Of a DNA stretch of 20,761 nt, positions 20,707-20,761 are shown in pieces; position 1 is the stretch's first letter, and each line of letters starts with the position of its first letter. Position numbers and translations under genes: made by a program. Under the pieces are notes generated by a model. That model was not told the DNA's origin, searched no databases, and saw nothing but the letters and a program-made list of their open reading frames with translations. Origin of the DNA: an uncultured Eubacteriales bacterium (lineage in GTDB: Bacteria > Bacillota > Clostridia > Oscillospirales > Oscillospiraceae); NCBI GenBank assembly GCA_900549865.1, contig URPU01000038.1, forward strand, positions 1 through 20,761, in the 5' to 3' direction.

Positions 20707-20761
20707 TGTCGAAAAAGTGGCCTTGCCACTTTTTCGAGAAAGCTTCGCTGCGTTCTGCGCC
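20707..20761 (+). repeat. Dispersed hairpin repeat, left-hand end (copy C)
   Basis: These 55 bases align without gaps to 17791-17845 with five mismatches. The 13-bp stem TCGAAAAAGTGGC/GCCACTTTTTCGA is unchanged (20709-20721 with 20725-20737), while the loop is CTT instead of AAA. The copy is cut by the end of the window. It directly follows the DUF3810 stop codon, and the T-run in its hairpin may serve as that gene's terminator. Confidence 0.85.

Overview
The window reads as a GC-rich Clostridia (Firmicutes) chromosome segment, probably from a gut-type Oscillospirales or Christensenellales relative. The reasons are the infC-rpmI-rplT operon with a leader and attenuator-like hairpin, strong AGGAGG ribosome binding sites, TTGACA/TATAAT promoters with 17-bp spacing, a glgA-amylase pair, and families common in Clostridia (COG2426 exporter, PF06541, a second SSB-like protein). 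The assignment is inference from gene content; no rRNA or tRNA is visible.

Layout. 1-50 is the right end of a dispersed repeat, followed by a terminator. 96-1518 (minus) holds an acyltransferase and a small Dabb protein. Divergent from them, 1693-2172 encodes a COG2426 membrane protein. 2322-12326 is one apparent six-gene operon: glycogen synthase (glgA), a large GH13 alpha-glucosidase/amylase with an unusual N-terminus, and four polytopic membrane proteins. Three of these are tandem GtrII-type glucosyltransferase paralogues and one is a GT39-like GT-C enzyme. Genes overlap or lie at most 22 bp apart, with one promoter in front and one strong hairpin behind.

12327-12977 is a degraded patch: a 46-aa minus-strand small membrane protein and a 5'-truncated CPBP protease remnant. 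12978-14973 (minus) carries an SSB-like protein, a secreted protein of unknown function that starts at TTG, and a HAD phosphatase. Divergent from these is deoC, which overlaps tail-to-tail with a PF06541 membrane protein. 16260-17737 is the translation operon infC-rpmI-rplT, with a consensus promoter, an attenuator-like leader and an AUC start codon for infC. 17738-18072 holds the only complete copy of the dispersed repeat (about 192 bp, three hairpins, imperfect terminal inverted repeats), bracketed by two identical 37-bp terminators. A Gpi18-like GT-C transferase (minus) and a divergent DUF3810 putative metallopeptidase with an apparently leaderless start close the window. It ends at 20761 inside a third copy of the repeat.

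How the genes may work together. The 10-kb operon ties cytosolic alpha-glucan synthesis and hydrolysis to several membrane sugar transferases of the polyprenyl-phosphate-sugar type. With the acyltransferase and the Gpi18-like enzyme, this suggests a locus decorating a cell-surface polymer. No GtrA flippase, GtrB donor synthase, glgC or glgB is present, so the donors must come from elsewhere. The best candidates for something undescribed are the hairpin-rich repeat, the glgA-amylase-GtrII operon, the leaderless DUF3810 gene and the 46-aa protein.
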